Shown here: piece by piece, positions 43,741-51,683 of the stretch
Layout of the letters: every line of letters starts with the position of its first letter
How positions within the stretch are numbered: the stretch's first letter is position 1
Origin: Xanthocytophaga flava
GTDB lineage: Bacteria > Bacteroidota > Bacteroidia > Cytophagales > 172606-1
Reading direction: 5' to 3'
Assembly: GCA_030068525.1 (NCBI GenBank)
Contig: JASJOS010000007.1
Location: 62,001 to 126,000 of the forward strand
DNA length: 64,000 nucleotides
The notes under the pieces: generated by a model
Told to the model about the DNA's origin: nothing
The model's database searches: none
What the model saw: only the letters and a program-made list of their open reading frames with translations
Made by a program: the position numbers and the translations under genes

Positions 43741-43795
43741 GGTTTTTTAGCTCATTTTTTAGTTCACAACCGGACTAAAAACGAGCTAAAAAACC
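43741..43795. repeat. Long imperfect hairpin
   Basis: Arms GGTTTTTTAGCTC (43741-43753) and GAGCTAAAAAACC (43783-43795) pair perfectly, and an inner TTTTTAGTTC pairs with GACTAAAAA with one wobble. The 12-mer TTTTTAGTTCAC inside it recurs in the hairpin at 43917. Confidence 0.75.
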
Positions 43796-43916
43796 AATCA
43801 AAAAATTTGCACTTTTCAAATTAAACAAAAATACCTTAAATAGTATAAAAATTTATAAATCAACATATTACCAAAGAAAACCCAGACTTACCAATTGCAC
43901 CATACCTTAGAATACA

Positions 43917-43972
43917 GTTTTTAGTTCACTGGCACTCCCTTATCTATAAGGGAGTGCCAGTGAACTAAAAAC
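43917..43972. repeat. 27-bp perfect hairpin with 2-nt loop
   Basis: Left arm 43917-43943 and right arm 43946-43972 are exact reverse complements (arm begins GTTTTTAGTTCACTGGCACT); the loop is CT. It stands about 110 bp from the rtcB terminator and is not at a gene end. As DNA it could extrude as a cruciform. Confidence 0.9.
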
Positions 43973-44081
43973 ATTTCTAGAGTATTTTTACAAGATGAAA
44001 GAAGTACGAATGCAGCAAAATGAAAAATAAAAAAAGCTGAAGAGAACACTATACCCACTACTACTCTAAAAGATACTAAAG

Positions 44082-44109
44082 AACGGGCTATGGGAATCCA
44101 CAGCCCGTT
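44082..44109 (-). terminator. Terminator of rtcB
   Basis: An 8-bp GC-rich stem AACGGGCT / AGCCCGTT with a 12-nt loop, 4 bp beyond the rtcB stop on the minus strand, then CTTTAG and a T-rich run. Confidence 0.65.
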
Positions 44110-44112
44110 TAA

Positions 44113-45630
44113 CTATCCTTTCACAGTGAAGATGGGTCTTGTCTCAGCAACTTGCCGAACTATACCAGCTTCCAGTTGTGTATCTATAACCGGACGTACA
44201 GGTTTAAACGCAAAAGGGGCTTCTTTTTTCAGTTCATCATGCCATTTCTGAATTATATCCCGCCTGGACTTGATCTCTGTACTCTCCGGATCAATAGGTG
44301 TAATGATATGGAACTCTTCCAGAAACTTTGCAAAGGCAGCCTCATCATATTTCATAGATTCGCCACGCGATAGACTACGCCCTGCACCATGGCTGGCACT
44401 GAAATTACTTTGCTCATTGCCACATCCCGCCAGAATAAATGACGAGGTTCCCATAGATCCCGGAATCAATGCAGGTTCTCCTGTCCACGCAAAGGGTGTA
44501 TTTTGTAGCTGTTCTGCACCTCGTGCCGGACAAGCTCCTTTACGATGCAGGAACCATTCTTCGCCAGCGGTTTTCTGTTGCCATACCATGTTATGGCCTG
44601 AATCATACAGTAAACGAAAATCCATCTCTCCGAAAAACTCTGAAAACACTTTCTGCATCATCAGTCCCAGAAACAGTCGATTGGCAAAAGCAAAGTTAGC
44701 TGCGTTGTATAAACCCATAAAGAAGTTCTCCACAAAACCTGCATACTTCTCAGATATAGGCAAGGGCAAAATTCCGTTATCAGGTTTTCGCAATCCTGTT
44801 GGATACAGATCTGTAAGATAATCTTTAAAGGCCATGGCTGTAGGATAACCAATGCTAACAGAACCTGTATGGATCATTACCACAACAGCATCTTTCTTAA
44901 GCCCCCATTCATAGGCAATAGCACCCTCTGTAATATCAGCCACGCGTTGAACTTCTACAAAGTGATTGCCACCCCCGATAGAACCTAGTTGTGCATCATA
45001 AGAGGTATAATCAATACTTGTATAATTCTCCAGGCCATTGAAAATCCCACCAGCCTGCAAAGACCCCCTATCTATTACCCGTTGCAGATCGGTTTCTTGC
45101 TGTAGTGCATTATACTGGCGCCACAATCCTTTGCCTGCTGTTTCGTGACTGGTTTCCCATAACCCCTGTAAACCGTGTTGAAGCAAGGCTTTCTTCTGAT
45201 GGGGGGTAATCGGCAACTCACGACCTCCCTGAAAGTATACATGGCGGATTCGCTTTGTCATCTCTTTCAGTTTAGAACGAACCTGGTCTTCCGACAGATC
45301 TGTTACATATAGCCGCATACCACAATTAATATCCTTGCCAATAGCCTGAGGCAGAATAAACCCTTTTGTAGTAATTGTTGTTCCAATAGGTATACCCGAT
45401 CCTTTATGGAAATCAGGTGTAATAGCAACCCGGCCAATGCCAATATCTGACGTACCAAAGAAATCAGGATCAGTGTGTTGTATCTGTTCAAGGGTATGCT
45501 GCAATTCAAGAAAACCCAGCAATTCCTCAATGGCTGAGTTTTCAACTTTTACCTGTTCATTGGCAAATAGATGCACCGGAATACCGTGTGCATTACCAAT
45601 AACAGATTCAAATGAAGAAATTCGCTTCAT
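44113..45630 (-). CDS. rtcB: RNA-splicing ligase RtcB
   Basis: A 505-aa protein from ATG 45630 (MKRISSFESVIGNAHG); the longer frame upstream lacks family similarity and overlaps the divergent gene. RtcB joins RNA ends bearing 2',3'-cyclic phosphate or 3'-phosphate to 5'-OH using GTP and Mn. Metal and guanylation motifs are present: GKDINCGMRLY, GGGNHFVEVQ, MIHTGSVSIG, DSGHNMVW and the His/guanylate loop SASHGAGRSLSRGE. It sits divergent to an AlbA/Schlafen-type gene with a 186-bp shared region. No archease gene is visible nearby. Confidence 0.94.
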   Translation of the reverse strand: MKRISSFESVIGNAHGIPVHLFANEQVKVENSAIEELLGFLELQHTLEQIQHTDPDFFGTSDIGIGRVAITPDFHKGSGIPIGTTITTKGFILPQAIGKDINCGMRLYVTDLSEDQVRSKLKEMTKRIRHVYFQGGRELPITPHQKKALLQHGLQGLWETSHETAGKGLWRQYNALQQETDLQRVIDRGSLQAGGIFNGLENYTSIDYTSYDAQLGSIGGGNHFVEVQRVADITEGAIAYEWGLKKDAVVVMIHTGSVSIGYPTAMAFKDYLTDLYPTGLRKPDNGILPLPISEKYAGFVENFFMGLYNAANFAFANRLFLGLMMQKVFSEFFGEMDFRLLYDSGHNMVWQQKTAGEEWFLHRKGACPARGAEQLQNTPFAWTGEPALIPGSMGTSSFILAGCGNEQSNFSASHGAGRSLSRGESMKYDEAAFAKFLEEFHIITPIDPESTEIKSRRDIIQKWHDELKKEAPFAFKPVRPVIDTQLEAGIVRQVAETRPIFTVKG

Positions 45631-45773
45631 CAAAATCAAAATCTTAGTAAACTTGTATAAAAGAAAATTCGTGCAAGTCTGAAAAGACTCACAACTCCTG
45701 ATGTGGAGTTTGAATAAGAGGAATCTGGTGCCTGGCACCGATGGTAAAGCAGCCGCCTTTCTAAAAGGCACTG

Positions 45774-45781
45774 CAAAGATA
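45774..45781 (-). promoter_or_regulatory. Possible rtcB promoter -7 element in hairpin-rich leader
   Basis: CAAAGATA (TATCTTTG on minus) matches TAnnTTTG, 144 bp upstream of the rtcB ATG. Between it and the gene are two short hairpins, GGTGCC-T-GGCACC (about 45727-45739) and GCCTTT-CTAA-AAGGC, which could regulate the rtcB transcript. No good -33 box. Confidence 0.3.
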
Positions 45782-45816
45782 AGGGAAACGTTTTTAATTA
45801 TAAAACATTTGGATAC

Positions 45817-46464
45817 TTGAATATTATAGAACTTATTGAGCAAGGCGAAAGTAGTACACTAGAATTTAAGAGCACCATTGAAAATCCTGCCAAAATTGCC
45901 AAAACATTAGTTGCATTTGCCAATACCGGGGGAGGAATACTACTGATAGGCGTAACAGATGATAAAAAAATATGTGGAATAAAATCTGAAGTAGAAATAA
46001 TCGGCTTGCTGGAAGAGGCTTCAGATATGTATTGTCATCCGCCTATTCTTATTCGCTATGAACTTATTCGCACAGACGGGAAGGAAATACTGGCCGTAAC
46101 AATACCCGAAAGTGAAGATAAGCCTCATCTACTGAAAGAAAAAGATGGGGAAGAGACGGTATATGTACGCATGCACGATAAGAGTGTTCCTACAGGAAAA
46201 CTGACAGCCCGTAATCTGGGAAGCTATGGGAATGGTGCAGATAAAACATTGATGCAATCTGGTAATGTGAAGAACCTATTGAAATACCTTTTTTCTAATG
46301 AATACATTACAGCCAAACGGTATGCAAAGCTAATCAACATTTCAGAGCGTAGAGCTACACGACTGTTGATGGAATTGTCCAGCCATCAGATTGTGTTGCC
46401 AGTTGAGAGAGACAAAGATGTAGTCTATACATTATCATCCAGAAACCTTTCTGGAAAAGTGTAA
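45817..46464 (+). CDS. AlbA_2/Schlafen-domain protein with C-terminal winged helix
   Basis: A 215-aa protein from TTG 45817 (MNIIELIEQGESSTLEFK). Residues 1-125 form an AlbA_2 (Schlafen-type) domain: ESSTLEFKST with Glu11 and Glu16, AFANTGGGILLIGVTDD, and the closing VYVRMHDKSVP. Residues about 150-205 look like a winged helix (SERRATRLLMELSSHQIVL). In bacteria such proteins are usually described as transcriptional regulators; the eukaryotic Schlafen domain has tRNA nuclease activity. It is divergent from rtcB, so it may regulate the RNA ligase. Nuclease activity is speculative. Confidence 0.85.
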   Translation: MNIIELIEQGESSTLEFKSTIENPAKIAKTLVAFANTGGGILLIGVTDDKKICGIKSEVEIIGLLEEASDMYCHPPILIRYELIRTDGKEILAVTIPESEDKPHLLKEKDGEETVYVRMHDKSVPTGKLTARNLGSYGNGADKTLMQSGNVKNLLKYLFSNEYITAKRYAKLINISERRATRLLMELSSHQIVLPVERDKDVVYTLSSRNLSGKV

Positions 46465-46491
46465 CATGCCTTATTTACAAAGGCATGTTAC
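46461..46491. terminator. Terminator between AlbA-domain gene and barrel-protein gene
   Basis: A perfect 12-bp stem GTAACATGCCTT / AAGGCATGTTAC with a 7-nt loop that starts at the stop codon of the AlbA gene. It serves convergent genes. Confidence 0.75.
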
Positions 46492-46501
46492 AGCTTTACC
46501 C

Positions 46502-47152
46502 CTAGTTTCTGTATTTCTTGCCTACCCCAAAGGCATAACTCAGCAATATATTGATACTTGTATTGTGGCGATCAGGAAAAGAGGATACATAAATAGGAGT
46601 CAGACTTTGCTGAAAACGGAAGTCTGTTTGCACCCAGCGGGCTTGGGAAACCTTGAAGTTAAATCCTACACCTGCTAAAAAACCCAGGTCTGTACTAGCA
46701 AATGAACTTGTATTCTCTATATCAGGTCGGGCTACGCCGTTGTCAGTACGATCTTTTACTTTAGCATTAAGCAAGAAAGCAATGTTTCCACCCAGAAAGA
46801 TATTCGGACGAACTTTTCCTTTCAGATTCATAAAGTACCGGGCCACAATCGGTACATCAATGTAGTTGATCCGCTGGATAAACTTACTACCATTAAAGTC
46901 ATATTTAGCCCCCTTTTGTGCAAATAAGATATCCCCAGAGATCCCAAAGTGGCTTATGTCACTATACATAACATACAAGCCACCTGTGAAACCAGGCAAA
47001 AAGCCATTGTTTGGAGCATCGCCTGTAATCTTTGAGATCGTGGCACCCAACCGAGGACCCACACTCCAACGCTGTTGAGCCTTCACTCCTGAAAAAGAAA
47101 GCAATAGAATAAAACAAGTACAGAAAAATAAAAAACGCTGCTTTGTCTGCAT
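46502..47152 (-). CDS. Outer-membrane beta-barrel protein (PorT-like family)
   Basis: A 216-aa protein from ATG 47152 (MQTKQRFLFFC), with a signal peptide ending FSGVKAQ. The rest is alternating hydrophobic strands typical of a small eight-strand barrel: WSVGPRLGATISKI, GGLYVMYSDISHFGISGDIL, NYIDVPIVARYFMNL, FLGGNIAFLLNAKVKD, STDLGFLAGVGFNF and a terminal LLSYAFGVGKKYRN. Related to the porin/PorT group of Bacteroidota. Exact role unknown; the PorT type IX component itself is one member. Confidence 0.85.
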   Translation of the reverse strand: MQTKQRFLFFCTCFILLLSFSGVKAQQRWSVGPRLGATISKITGDAPNNGFLPGFTGGLYVMYSDISHFGISGDILFAQKGAKYDFNGSKFIQRINYIDVPIVARYFMNLKGKVRPNIFLGGNIAFLLNAKVKDRTDNGVARPDIENTSSFASTDLGFLAGVGFNFKVSQARWVQTDFRFQQSLTPIYVSSFPDRHNTSINILLSYAFGVGKKYRN

Positions 47153-47237
47153 AAAATAGGTGTAAGTTGATAATAAAACATGCAAAAATAGAATGAGATA
47201 TCTACGTTTGAAAGGCTTTTTTGTTTTCGTCTTTCCT

Positions 47238-47245
47238 TACTTTTG
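47238..47245 (+). promoter_or_regulatory. Possible bioFDA promoter -7 element
   Basis: TACTTTTG is an exact TAnnTTTG match about 90 bp upstream of the bioF ATG. The nearest TTTG lies 27 bp upstream, outside the usual spacing. Confidence 0.35.
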
Positions 47246-47333
47246 TAGCCATTACTTATTTCCGGAGAGAACAATTAAACTTAACATTCTCTCTTTCAGA
47301 TATATTTATTGACCACTTAGAATGCTGCAACCT

Positions 47334-48497
47334 ATGAGTATACAACAAAAGCTAAAGGATAAGCTAAATCAACGGGAAGCCAGTGGCAGTTTGAGAAAGC
47401 TATCTGTTGCAGATAAAAACAAAATAGATTTTTGTTCAAACGACTATCTGGGTCTTGCCCGTAATCCAGCCTTACATCAACGTATTCAGGAAGCCTATAC
47501 AAACGTTTCAGGTATTCACAATGGTGCCACAGGTTCCCGATTGATTTCCGGAAACTCTGAGCACCATCTCTCTCTGGAAAAAAAGCTTGCCAGTCTGTTT
47601 CTGTCTGAAAGTGCATTGCTATTCAACTCTGGCTATGCTGCCAATACAGCTATTCTTTCAGCTATTCCACAAAAAGGTGATACAATCATTTACGACGAAT
47701 ATATCCATGCCAGTCTAAAAGAAGGTGCCCGTCTGAGCTTTGCGAATCGGTTTGCGTTTCATCACAACGATCTTCATGATCTGGAACGAAAAATGCAAAA
47801 GGCAACAGGAGATATATTTGTGGTAGCAGAATCGGTTTACTCTATGGACGGAGACTTTGCTCCTCTACTGGAATTGGTAACACTGTGTGAAAAATATGGG
47901 GCAAATCTAATCTGGGACGAAGCTCACAGTACAGGCGTTTGGGGTAGGGGAGGGAATGGTATTGCTTGTATGGAGAATCTTCATAAAAGGCTATTTGCAC
48001 GGGTATATACCTTCGGCAAAGGACCAGGTGTACATGGAGGCTGTATTGCCGGATCAGAAGTCTTGATTCAATACCTGATTAACTTTGCCCGGCCACTGAT
48101 CTATACAACTGCCTTACCCTTGCATAGTCTGGTGTCTCTTGAAGAGTCATTCCGCTTTCAACAAGACCGTACGGACCTGCAAACTTCTTTGCATGCAAGG
48201 ATTCAGTTCTTCCGAAAAACACTCACAGATCACCCTTCTCTGGAAACCCATTTTATCAAGTCACAGAGCCCTATTCAGGCTGTAAAGATTGGAGGGAATC
48301 AACGTACCCGAATGGTTGCCACTCAACTACAACATCTTGGTTTTGATGTACGTCCTATTCTGTCGCCTACTGTTAAAGAAGGTGAAGAACGGTTACGTAT
48401 CTGCCTACACCTTTACAATACAGAACAGGAAATAGAAGCATTGATAGAAGAATTATCAGCTGTTCTGCAGAATGTTCCTGTATCTGTTGAGAAGTAA
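47334..48497 (+). CDS. bioF: 8-amino-7-oxononanoate synthase
   Basis: A 387-aa PLP enzyme (from ATG 47334; an ATG at 47322 adds four residues) that condenses pimeloyl thioester with alanine in biotin synthesis. NDYLGLARNP near the N-terminus, GSRLISGNSEHHLSLEKKLA, DEAHSTGVWGRGGNG (PLP aspartate) and TFGKGPGVHGGC with the PLP lysine are visible. First of three biotin genes on this strand. bioC/bioH for pimeloyl synthesis are not present. Confidence 0.95.
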   Translation: MSIQQKLKDKLNQREASGSLRKLSVADKNKIDFCSNDYLGLARNPALHQRIQEAYTNVSGIHNGATGSRLISGNSEHHLSLEKKLASLFLSESALLFNSGYAANTAILSAIPQKGDTIIYDEYIHASLKEGARLSFANRFAFHHNDLHDLERKMQKATGDIFVVAESVYSMDGDFAPLLELVTLCEKYGANLIWDEAHSTGVWGRGGNGIACMENLHKRLFARVYTFGKGPGVHGGCIAGSEVLIQYLINFARPLIYTTALPLHSLVSLEESFRFQQDRTDLQTSLHARIQFFRKTLTDHPSLETHFIKSQSPIQAVKIGGNQRTRMVATQLQHLGFDVRPILSPTVKEGEERLRICLHLYNTEQEIEALIEELSAVLQNVPVSVEK

Positions 48498-48515
48498 GAA
48501 TACAATCAATCCACT

Positions 48516-49139
48516 ATGAATTCATCTAAACCATACTTTATTACAGCTATTGGTACAGATTCTGGCAAAACTCTGATCAGTGCCATAGTCACAGAGGCTT
48601 TACAGGCCGATTACTGGAAACCCATTCAGGCCGGATTTCCCCGTGACACAGAAAAAGTTCAGACACTGGTAAGCAACTCTATTTCGCAGTTTCATAGTGA
48701 AGCCTATCTCTTAAAACATCCCGTGTCACCTCATGCAGCAGCCCAAAGGGAAGGAATCGAAATAGATATTCAGACATTGTCACTACCGGACACCCGCAAT
48801 ACACTAATCATTGAAGGAGCAGGAGGGGTGTTGGTGCCTGTCAACAAGCAGCATTTTGTGATAGACATAGCCCGGAAATTTGAGGCAGAAGTTATTCTTG
48901 TAGCTAACATTTATCTGGGTAGCATAAATCATACACTACTTACCATCAACGAACTAAAACGCCGTAATATCCCTGTAAAAGGAATTATATTTAATGGTCC
49001 TGCCAATGAAGATTCCGAACAGTTTATATTGAACTACAGTCAATATCCGTTATTGTTGCATGTCTATCCGGAAGAACAGATCACTCCAGAAGTAGTACTC
49101 AGCTATGCACAACAATTGAAAAACTTCTTTATTGTGTAA
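48516..49139 (+). CDS. bioD: Dethiobiotin synthetase
   Basis: A 207-aa ATP-dependent enzyme that forms the ureido ring of dethiobiotin from DAPA and CO2. The P-loop is AIGTDSGKT, where the usual first glycine is Ala. KPIQAGFPRD carries the substrate-binding lysine; IEGAGGVLVPVN is the BioD glycine loop; LVANIYLGSINHTLLTI follows. It starts 18 bp after bioF. Confidence 0.95.
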   Translation: MNSSKPYFITAIGTDSGKTLISAIVTEALQADYWKPIQAGFPRDTEKVQTLVSNSISQFHSEAYLLKHPVSPHAAAQREGIEIDIQTLSLPDTRNTLIIEGAGGVLVPVNKQHFVIDIARKFEAEVILVANIYLGSINHTLLTINELKRRNIPVKGIIFNGPANEDSEQFILNYSQYPLLLHVYPEEQITPEVVLSYAQQLKNFFIV

Positions 49140-49247
49140 GTAGTTGTCGAATATACTTTTAAATTTTCTTCTCGGAACTATAACCCTTTTTTATTTTCTT
49201 ACTCTCTGCCTTGATTGAGGCAGAAAGAATTACGTTATAATTATTGT

Positions 49248-50606
49248 ATGAGTACGAGCATTGATAATCTGCCAGAAATAGATCAGAACGACTGGAAGAC
49301 ACGGGATCAGAAAGCCATCTGGCACCCATTTACTCCTCTTACCGATAGCCATAAAATAGTACCTCTCACAGGCGCCAAAGGCTGTTACTTACATCGTGCT
49401 GACGGACGGAAAATTCTGGATGCTATTGGCTCCTGGTGGGTAAATTTACATGGACACTCCAATGAATACATTGCAGAGAAAATAGCGCAGCAGGCACGTA
49501 CGCTGGAACATGTGATCTTTGCAGGCTTTACCCATGAGCCAGCTGTTACACTAGCAGAACGCTTACTGGAAATCCTGCCACAAAATATCTCAAAGATATT
49601 TTACTCAGACAATGGAAGCACAGCTACAGAAGTAGGCATGAAAATGGCCTTTCAGTACTGGCACAATCAGGGCATACAAAAACGACGCATTATTGCGTTT
49701 GAAGGAGCCTATCATGGGGATACCTTTGGAGCCATGTCAGTAGGGGAACGAAATACATTCACTACCCCGTTTCATCCATTCCTGTTTGAGGTTGAGTTTA
49801 TTTCTTTTCCGGAAAATCCAAAAACCTATACAAAAGACCTCATTGAACATACACGTGTGCAGGAAGATGTTATCCATCGGTTTAAAACATTAGCTGAAAC
49901 TGGAGAAATTGCAGCGTTTATCTATGAACCCCTGATACAAGGTTCTGCAGGTATGCGTATGTGCTCTCCAGAAATACTGAATCAGTTATTAGGTATTGCG
50001 AAACAACATCAGATACTCTGTATTGCAGATGAAGTGATGACAGGATTTGGGCGTACTGGCAAGCTGTTCGCCTCTGACCATTGCGAAATTAAACCTGATA
50101 TCATTTGTCTGTCTAAAGGTTTAACAGGAGGAACACTGCCATTGGGTGTAACGGCCTGTACCGATGAAGTACAACGCCCCTATCATACCAAAGATTTGCT
50201 GAAAACATTCTTCCACGGGCATTCCTTCACAGCTAACCCATTATCCTGTGTAGCAGCAAATGCCAGTCTGGATTTACTACTGTCTGTTAGTTGTCAGGAA
50301 GCAATTATCCGCATTGAACAAAGTCATACTTCTTTTGCCAAGCATATATCCTCACATCCAGCCATACTGGACATCCGGCAAACAGGTATTGTGTTAGCAC
50401 TTGAAATCAGAACAAATGCCAAAACATCTTATTTTAACGAAGTACGCAACAGCCTATATGACTATTTTCTGGAACACGACATCTTACTCCGTCCAATGGG
50501 AAATGTTATTTACCTGATGACACCTTATATCATTACAGATGAAGAACTACAGATAATTTATCAGGAGATTGAAAATTTGCTAAACAAAATGGTGGAAAAC
50601 GAATGA
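49248..50606 (+). CDS. bioA: Adenosylmethionine-8-amino-7-oxononanoate aminotransferase
   Basis: A 452-aa class III PLP aminotransferase, from ATG 49248 (MSTSIDNLPEID); a TTG at 49215 gives an unneeded extension. IWHPFTPLTD, GSWWVNLHGHSN, DNGSTATEVGMKMAFQYW, GAYHGDTFGAMSVG and CLSKGLTGGTLPLGV (PLP lysine) fit BioA. It transfers the SAM amino group to 8-amino-7-oxononanoate. The next gene overlaps its stop by 4 bp. Confidence 0.96.
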   Translation: MSTSIDNLPEIDQNDWKTRDQKAIWHPFTPLTDSHKIVPLTGAKGCYLHRADGRKILDAIGSWWVNLHGHSNEYIAEKIAQQARTLEHVIFAGFTHEPAVTLAERLLEILPQNISKIFYSDNGSTATEVGMKMAFQYWHNQGIQKRRIIAFEGAYHGDTFGAMSVGERNTFTTPFHPFLFEVEFISFPENPKTYTKDLIEHTRVQEDVIHRFKTLAETGEIAAFIYEPLIQGSAGMRMCSPEILNQLLGIAKQHQILCIADEVMTGFGRTGKLFASDHCEIKPDIICLSKGLTGGTLPLGVTACTDEVQRPYHTKDLLKTFFHGHSFTANPLSCVAANASLDLLLSVSCQEAIIRIEQSHTSFAKHISSHPAILDIRQTGIVLALEIRTNAKTSYFNEVRNSLYDYFLEHDILLRPMGNVIYLMTPYIITDEELQIIYQEIENLLNKMVENE

Positions 50607-51595
50607 TCCGGAAACAGCTATATACAAGTTTATTATTTATATACACAATCCTATCCGTTCAAGGGCAGGAATTACAGGCGCCTCTACCTCAAAAACCATT
50701 TCGCTGGGAAGATTTCAGTGTGCAAAAACATTATACAACACTGAAAGTAAATCATAAAACGATTGATTCGGTACAGATATCCCCTATGCAATCCAGTCCA
50801 GACAAAGCAACGGTACGTCAAAGCTTTCAGAATGCCATTCTATCTGGTCAGCCTCGTTTATATCCCTTTGAATATCAATACAATGTTGTATCTTCACCTG
50901 ACAAGAAGCTGTATCTGGTGTATCGCTATGACTATAGCCAGCCACAATTACAAACATCATTCAAAATACTGAATGCCAGTTTTTCGGTTCAGCAGAGCTT
51001 TTCGCTGCCTGTTGATAATGGAACTACCAGTCATGGGTATTGGATTGACAACAAAGGGGATGTCTATGCAGTCTATACAGAATCGGATGATGCCATTTAT
51101 GTAATGCGCTACCAACCTCAAACGCAGTCATCAGATTTACTTGAAGTAGGAGCAGATGTAACAAGACGCAATCGGTTTGTGCTGATTCCAGAGTCAGATG
51201 GAACAGTATTTTTGGCAAACATTGCAGAAGATATGGAGCATAATTGGAAAGGAATTATGTTTACAACTTTCGATTTTAGGGACAAACGTATACAAAACCT
51301 GTTCTTCTTTCCAGCAGAAACGTTACAGGATAAAGTAAGTAAAAAGTTATCAGATGGTCACTATGAAATTATTGACGCCAAGGTTTCTGGCTCCGAAAAA
51401 ACTGTAGTACTTCAGAAAGTTGCTATCCAGGGTAATCGCTATGTATATGATCCATTTGCAGGTAATGACCCTATGCAGTGGATATCCCGAAAACAGCAAG
51501 TACAGTATGGAGAAAAAATAACAGTAACCATTGGCTCTGAAAACAGGATACTTCAGAAGAAGGTGGAAGATGTATTTCTGACAAAAGAACTTTAG
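50603..51595 (+). CDS. Secreted protein of unknown function, coupled to bioA
   Basis: A 330-aa protein with a signal peptide (IYTILSVQGQ) and mostly beta-rich sequence (RLYPFEYQYNVVSS, LYLVYRYDYSQPQ, GDVYAVYTESDDAIYVMRYQ). No family recognised; it may be a beta-propeller-like or WD-type surface protein. Its ATG overlaps the bioA stop (ATGA), so it is co-translated with a biotin gene, but nothing in the sequence ties it to biotin chemistry. It could be a passenger of the operon. Confidence 0.8.
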   Translation: MIRKQLYTSLLFIYTILSVQGQELQAPLPQKPFRWEDFSVQKHYTTLKVNHKTIDSVQISPMQSSPDKATVRQSFQNAILSGQPRLYPFEYQYNVVSSPDKKLYLVYRYDYSQPQLQTSFKILNASFSVQQSFSLPVDNGTTSHGYWIDNKGDVYAVYTESDDAIYVMRYQPQTQSSDLLEVGADVTRRNRFVLIPESDGTVFLANIAEDMEHNWKGIMFTTFDFRDKRIQNLFFFPAETLQDKVSKKLSDGHYEIIDAKVSGSEKTVVLQKVAIQGNRYVYDPFAGNDPMQWISRKQQVQYGEKITVTIGSENRILQKKVEDVFLTKEL

Positions 51596-51683
51596 TTCAT
51601 CTCAGAAACACTAGGGGCAGATAACAGGTAAAGACTGAAGTCATCCGGACTAAGGAATGTAATCTATCAAATGACTATATATT

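Larger units (their letters stand above)
42525..44112. other. 1.6-kb non-coding region rich in inverted repeats
   Basis: Lies between the SNF2 gene and rtcB. It contains, in order: two hairpins after the helicase, repeat R2 (42760-42966), a further direct copy of a 23-bp core (42977-42999), a nested inverted repeat (43113-43324), short ATCCGTG repeats (43588-43622), a long imperfect hairpin (43741-43795), a 27-bp perfect hairpin (43917-43972) and the rtcB terminator. The open frames at 43010-43285 and 43502-43687 show no protein-like composition. Confidence 0.75.

Noticed and set aside
42525..44112. Insertion sequence or prophage remnant
   Set aside because: No transposase, integrase or phage-like frame and no target duplication were found; only non-coding inverted repeats support mobility.
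44113..45843. 576-aa version of RtcB
   Set aside because: The first 71 residues have no RtcB similarity and overlap the divergent gene; ATG at 45630 gives the family length.
46466..46678. 70-aa plus-strand open frame after the AlbA-domain gene
   Set aside because: It is the antisense shadow of the barrel-protein gene and begins inside the terminator hairpin.
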